From assembly GCF_019393635.1 (NCBI RefSeq), contig NC_057862.1, forward strand, positions 264,258,441 through 264,322,440: 64,000 nt of DNA, given 5' to 3'. The position numbers were made by a program, and so were the translations under genes. Source of the stretch: Dromiciops gliroides. Lineage: Eukaryota; Chordata; Mammalia; Microbiotheria; Microbiotheriidae. The notes under the pieces are model-generated. The model was given only the letters and a program-made list of their open reading frames with translations, was not told the origin of the DNA and did not search any database. This document shows, piece by piece, positions 59,701 through 64,000 of this stretch. Every line of letters begins with the position of its first letter. Positions within the stretch are counted from its first letter, which is position 1.

Positions 59701-60071
59701 TGTAATGATTGGAATGATGCCACCTGCTGGAGACTTACTGTAGAAAAGCTCTGCCATGAGATGAACGTCTCTGAGGGCAAGGCCATGAGTCTTTTTTTTG
59801 GTGTCAGGAAGTGATGTTTGCTGGTGGGAGGTAGAAGGGGGAGCCTGGTGCTCTGACTCTCGCTCTTTCCTGAGGACTCCGGTGGAGAAGGGAGCTAGAA
59901 ATGTACTCTCCCTTTAATAGATAGATGAATGTAGGCCTTTCTCTCTCTTTACCAAATTCTTATTCTCCTTAATTAATGCTTAAAAGCCTAACTCTTGCTA
60001 AAGCTTATAATTTATTGGTGACCACTTATTAGAGATTTTAGACAGAATAGCTAGAATTTTAGCCCTTAACA
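59701..60071 (+). repeat. 5' LTR of provirus C2
   Basis: TGTAATGATTGG start, CCCTTAACA end. Confidence 0.92.
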
Positions 60072-60197
60072 GATGGCTGACCATGAAGAGGAAAGCTGAA
60101 CCTCACTCTTCTGATCTTCTGGTTGGGTAAGAAATTTCCCCTATCCTGTCCCTTTAAACTGCTAAGTCCCGGTTATTTTCCCTTTAAAATTTTTCAA

Positions 60198-61007
60198 ATG
60201 GACCTTTTAAACTTCCTAATTACCCTATTTTTTATTTTAGTCTGTTTAACCAGACAAATGGGAGATAAGATCATGTTAATGCTTTGTTTTTGTGGATTTT
60301 CTATTTTTATTTTTGTTAGAAGAGCAAACAAGGTGCTCACACAAGGGTGCTCCCCCTCTCCCAGCCATGCTTTTTCAGAGAAAGCTCTGATTTCTGCAGC
60401 TTTTCCAAATTATAACGCTACTTGTTGCTCTAATTTTGCATGCCTGGAGGTTTCTCTAGAAGCTTTTAATCCCCTAGAAGGGGAACGCAGGCCTGAGTTT
60501 GATTCCCGGGCTATACACCACGTGAGAGAGGTGGTCCCCTCCCCTTCTCTAGGGACCCCACCTCTTCCCCCTCCTCTCCTTGATTCTCCTGACCGGGAGG
60601 TCACGAGATCTAATCCACCTTTCTCAGGTCCTGATCTTGCACATGCACAGCTTTCTCTACCTCCATTTTCAGCCCTACCTCAGCTGAACTGTGATTCTGA
60701 AACAACCTTAGAAAACCCTTTAAATTCCAGATATGCTCGTTTTGTTCATAATTTTGCTAATCTGCTTTTGTCTTTAATTAGTAACCTTATAAAGCATTTG
60801 TATGGTGAAAGGACTGACAGACAATATAAAGGTGTTAAAGAAGAAAAACTTAAGCTGAATAAGAATGACAGTCATAGTTCAAGACTCCGCTTCTTTTGCC
60901 ATGGAAGGATAAATATTTTACAGAAATGTAGAAGTAAGCAGCAAGGTATTGATATAAGTATTGGGGATTTTAGATACCGGAATCAAAGGTGTTCTGAATT
61001 CACTTAG
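60198..61007 (+). CDS. Open frame of provirus C2, unknown membrane-type protein, 269 aa
   Basis: Related to the frame at 27921-28799. The start MDLLNFLITLFFILVCL and the second hydrophobic segment (IMLMLCFCGFSIFIFV) are almost unchanged. The proline-rich middle (GTPPLPPPLLDSP) is shorter and diverged, and the C-terminal third (NSRYARFVHNFANLLLSLIS) is well kept. An in-frame ATG exists upstream at 60123, but 60198 is the start shared with C1. Function unknown; membrane insertion is inferred from hydrophobicity only. Confidence 0.6.
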   Translation: MDLLNFLITLFFILVCLTRQMGDKIMLMLCFCGFSIFIFVRRANKVLTQGCSPSPSHAFSEKALISAAFPNYNATCCSNFACLEVSLEAFNPLEGERRPEFDSRAIHHVREVVPSPSLGTPPLPPPLLDSPDREVTRSNPPFSGPDLAHAQLSLPPFSALPQLNCDSETTLENPLNSRYARFVHNFANLLLSLISNLIKHLYGERTDRQYKGVKEEKLKLNKNDSHSSRLRFFCHGRINILQKCRSKQQGIDISIGDFRYRNQRCSEFT

Positions 61008-63034
61008 AGTAATAGTATCAATTCAGAGGTTACATAGGATCTCTATGCTATTACACCTACATTTTGAAATTAATGGTATGGGTTTATTTTCATAGAGATT
61101 TTCATGCTTTTGAGATTGTGTTTTATACTTAGTCTTTAAAACAAGGAGAATATTTGTAAAAGATTTTTATAGTCATGTGATCAAGTTTATATTTTATAAT
61201 ACTCTTATTAGTATTAAGTTCATATTCATTTAGATTTCCCTAGTTTGAATTTCATTGTCTTTTATTGTTCCATGTGTATTTTCTTCTATTCATTCATCTA
61301 TCTAATTTTGAAACATTGCAAGATGGTTTTGATTTCATAATACAATGTTAATTCTAGGAGTATTGTGCTCCCATATTCTGAATTGTTTGTTTTTGTTATT
61401 TTTTTCTCTCAACTGCTTATTTGATCAAACTCTTTAAAGCATTTCCCTGGCAAATTGGTTGCCATGGCAAGTGTAAATTGATTCTAGAAGTATTATTTTT
61501 GATCAGCATATTCCAAAAAAAAAAAAAAAGAGGGGAACATTTGTTAAAGTTTTCTTTTAAAAAAAAAAGTTTTCTTTGAGATTGTGTTGTGCTTTAACTT
61601 ATATTTAAGTATGTTCTGATTTTTCACAAAAGTAATTGTATACTTAGTAAAAAAAGGTATTTGAAATTGTTGCATAATTGTATATTATATTCTGAGTCAA
61701 GGTACATTCACATTTTTTATGATCATTTATTATCCTCAATTTTTAAGTCCATATGAGACTTGGATTATGGGAACTTATCATTTAAGACATTAATTGCCTT
61801 TATTCTGAGTTATCAGATGCCAGTTGGCCAAGATGCCATCCAATCACAAGAGGAATACATGCAAGAGCAGACATTGAACTTTCACATGAGGGGAGACATG
61901 CATGAAGTCAAGGTATGGCCGAGGGAATGGCTTTTGACAAATGTTGAGGCTGGATTCTCTTGGTTTAATATTTTATTTTCTTTTTCCCCACAATACTGTA
62001 CAGATGGCTGGAAGTTTTGATCCCACCCATCTCATTCTTTACCTGGCTTCTATGCCCCCTCCTATATGCCTGATGCCATGGACATCTTAATCCCATGCAT
62101 CTGATTAAGTCTGACTCAGTTTCCTCCAATATGTTCGGTGGCATGGACATATATTCTGTTCCACCTATTTTAAGCCTGGCATACTGCATGGGAAGTAATA
62201 TATTGCTCAAGTGTGGGAATGCTCATATCCCATCATCTCTCTGTTCTTTTATGGTAACCTCCATAATTATCTCAGGTGTCCTGATAAATACAGTATTGAA
62301 TTTGGCCTTGACATCTGTTACCAATTATATTAGATTTTGAAATTTCTCATAATGGCATGAGGATAATTAGGTAGATGATGCAAAAAGTGATGAAACAAAG
62401 ATAAAAATTATTTTTAAAAATTAATATCACAGTAATTGTCTTCTCAATTTACCCTCCACAAGGGGGGGACTATAGTAATATTAATTTTAAAGGATGTTTC
62501 AATTTTTGTTTTATTATATGTTTCATGTGTAACAACTAAGATTCTGAATTCCCTTAGACATGTTTTTGAGAACTTTCATTGTTTGATTTGATTATTGACA
62601 AAGCTATTTTAAAGTTGTGTTAAGCTCAATTTTGTAGGAAATTTTCCTGGCTGATTACCAGCATCCACACATCAACCCCTGAAAAGACTTTCATTCCATG
62701 ACTACACCTAGAGGACATCTGCGAAAAGATTTTCAGAGACTTTAAATGAACAGTTTTGTTGTTGTTGTTGCTGTTTTTTCTTTTTCTCTTTCTGTTATAA
62801 TATACACCATCTGTAACATGTACTCTCTGTAGAGGCCCTCCCTTTGCAAGACTAATGTCAAAGTGCCGGTTCATGAGGACAAAAAAATCCTTGCCCCTCT
62901 GGACAAAACTTTCCTCTCTCCCTTTTCTATATTGTTACTAACATATTGTTAGTTAAAATAGGTTATTATATTCTGTTATTTTTGACTGTTTCATCAAGGA
63001 AACACCCCATTTCTTGAAGAAACAAAGCGGGGCC
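61008..63034 (+). mobile_element. Distal region of provirus C2
   Basis: No coding sequence recognised. Matches the minus-strand sequence 27920-25948 of C1 throughout and parts of 55475-57262 of D. Confidence 0.75.
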
Positions 63035-63401
63035 TGTAATGATTAGAATGATGCCACCTGCTGGAGACTTACTGTAGAAAAGCTCCACCATGAGGTGAAC
63101 GTCTCTGAGGGCAAGACCATGAATCTTTTCTTTGGTGTCAGGAAGTGATGTTTGCTGGTGGGAGGTAGAAGGGGGAGCCTGGTGCTCTGACTCTCACTCT
63201 TTCCTGAGGACTCCGGTGGAGAAGGGAGCTAGAAATGTGCTCTCCCTTTAATAGATAGATGAATGTAGGCCTTTCTCTTTACCAAATTCTTATTCTCCTT
63301 AATAAATGCTTAAAAGCCTAACTCTTGCTAAAGCTTATAATTTATTGGTGACCACTTATTAGGGATTTTAGACAGAATAGCTAGAATTTTAGCCCTTAAC
63401 A
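63035..63401 (+). repeat. 3' LTR of provirus C2
   Basis: Same family; preceded by a purine-rich tract (GAAGAAACAAAGCGGGG). Confidence 0.92.
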
Positions 63402-64000
63402 AGACATACATATTTTTTCATGTTGATCTTGCTTTCTCTATTTGTAATTCAAATTTCTCCCAGCACTGGTCTTTTAATTATATTTCACCAGTGGGCCCAC
63501 AGGAAGTGGTCATGGTTAGAAAGTAAAAGAAGAGAGGTTTAGGATGAAAACATTTTCAACTACATAAAAGGAAGAAAGACATGAGTTCATGGTGATTACA
63601 TCCATGAATGTTTAATGTGTTGCCCTGGCCACAATTAAGTGATTCCTTCAAACTGAGAAAACATAGGCTCTAACTATTTCTGAGACTGGGTGAGTGTGAT
63701 GCACTTACTTAAGAAAAAAAATTCAGTGGATCCATGTAAAGGATTGTCAGATACGACAATCAAAAGGTAAACTAAGCAGTGAATATTTAGAAGGCAAAGA
63801 AATTAATAACCAGAATAATTCAAACAAAATAATAGCAATAATTGTTTTGATGAACTGTGAATGTAAATTCTTCATTCACTACTTAAAGGAATTCTAATCA
63901 TCTTCAAATAAAATGAAAATATTATTTTGGAAAGGAAGAGAGGCATTGGGGCAGTTTAGGAATAGAGCCCAACATGAATTAAAATATTAAGGCACAAAAA
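63402..64000 (+). repeat. Local duplicated block, copy 2, right part
   Basis: Matches about 34540-35060 (AAGTGAATTCTTCAAACTGA-type blocks). 63940 to the window end is unassigned. Confidence 0.8.

Larger units (their letters stand above)
59701..63401 (+). mobile_element. Short provirus C2, non-autonomous ERV1-like, two LTRs
   Basis: LTR-internal-LTR, 3701 bases, target duplication AGAC (59697 and 63402); the empty site is at about 34540. LTRs of 371 and 367 bases differ at about 11 positions plus one short indel (about 3%), so it is older than C1 but younger than D. It has the same leader and primer-site-like TGGCTGACCATGAAGAGG (60074), the same open frame and the same distal region as C1. 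No gag, pol or env is recognised. Confidence 0.92.

Overview
The window is mammalian genomic DNA that looks marsupial. At least 16 insertions of the tRNA-derived SINE that is abundant in marsupials are present (head GGGGCAGCTAGGTGG, tail ending in AATTGCCTCA plus poly-A). There is also a long series of marsupial-type L1 fragments and several endogenous retrovirus (ERV) families. The species cannot be fixed from the sequence alone.

The host genes are part of an immunoglobulin heavy-chain variable (IGHV) locus, all on the + strand. There are two apparently intact clan III (VH3-like) V segments (leader exons at 8095 and 45830, V exons ending at 8530 and 46266) and one clear V pseudogene (20657-21070). 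A further octamer-bearing V promoter relic (about 18640-18880) has no V exon behind it. Each V has the ATGCAAAT octamer upstream, a 46-base leader exon, a short intron, a V exon and a recombination signal (CACAGTG or CACAATG, a 22-23 base spacer, and an A-rich nonamer). No D, J or constant exons were recognised. The only other host-derived gene is a dead processed copy of glycogenin 1 (GYG1) at about 11208-11989.

Layout: 1-4720 L1 debris with SINEs; 4720-8570 first V unit, with a SINE cluster at 5541-6403; 8860-10300 old LINE and LTR-like sequence; 10570-12690 SINEs and the GYG1 copy; 12690-16770 L1 fragments and two LTRs; 17459-22073 second V unit (pseudogene) with solo LTRs; 22140-31590 retroviral pieces, L1 and a complete short provirus on the minus strand (25586-29297); 32100-35170 a duplicated block; 35404-42660 stacked L1s; 44370-46470 third V unit; 47475-63960 a second copy of the 32100-35170 block, split by a 10.4 kb gammaretrovirus-like provirus (48253-58623, itself holding three solo LTRs and two SINEs) and by a second short provirus (59701-63401).

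The most unusual item is the pair of short proviruses (25586-29297 and 59701-63401). Both have two LTRs and a 4-base target duplication. Neither shows gag, pol or env, yet both keep a related open frame of about 270-290 codons with two N-terminal hydrophobic segments. Their R-U5, leader and distal parts resemble the long provirus, so they look like a non-autonomous family that depended on it. All retroviral items are described as fossils.
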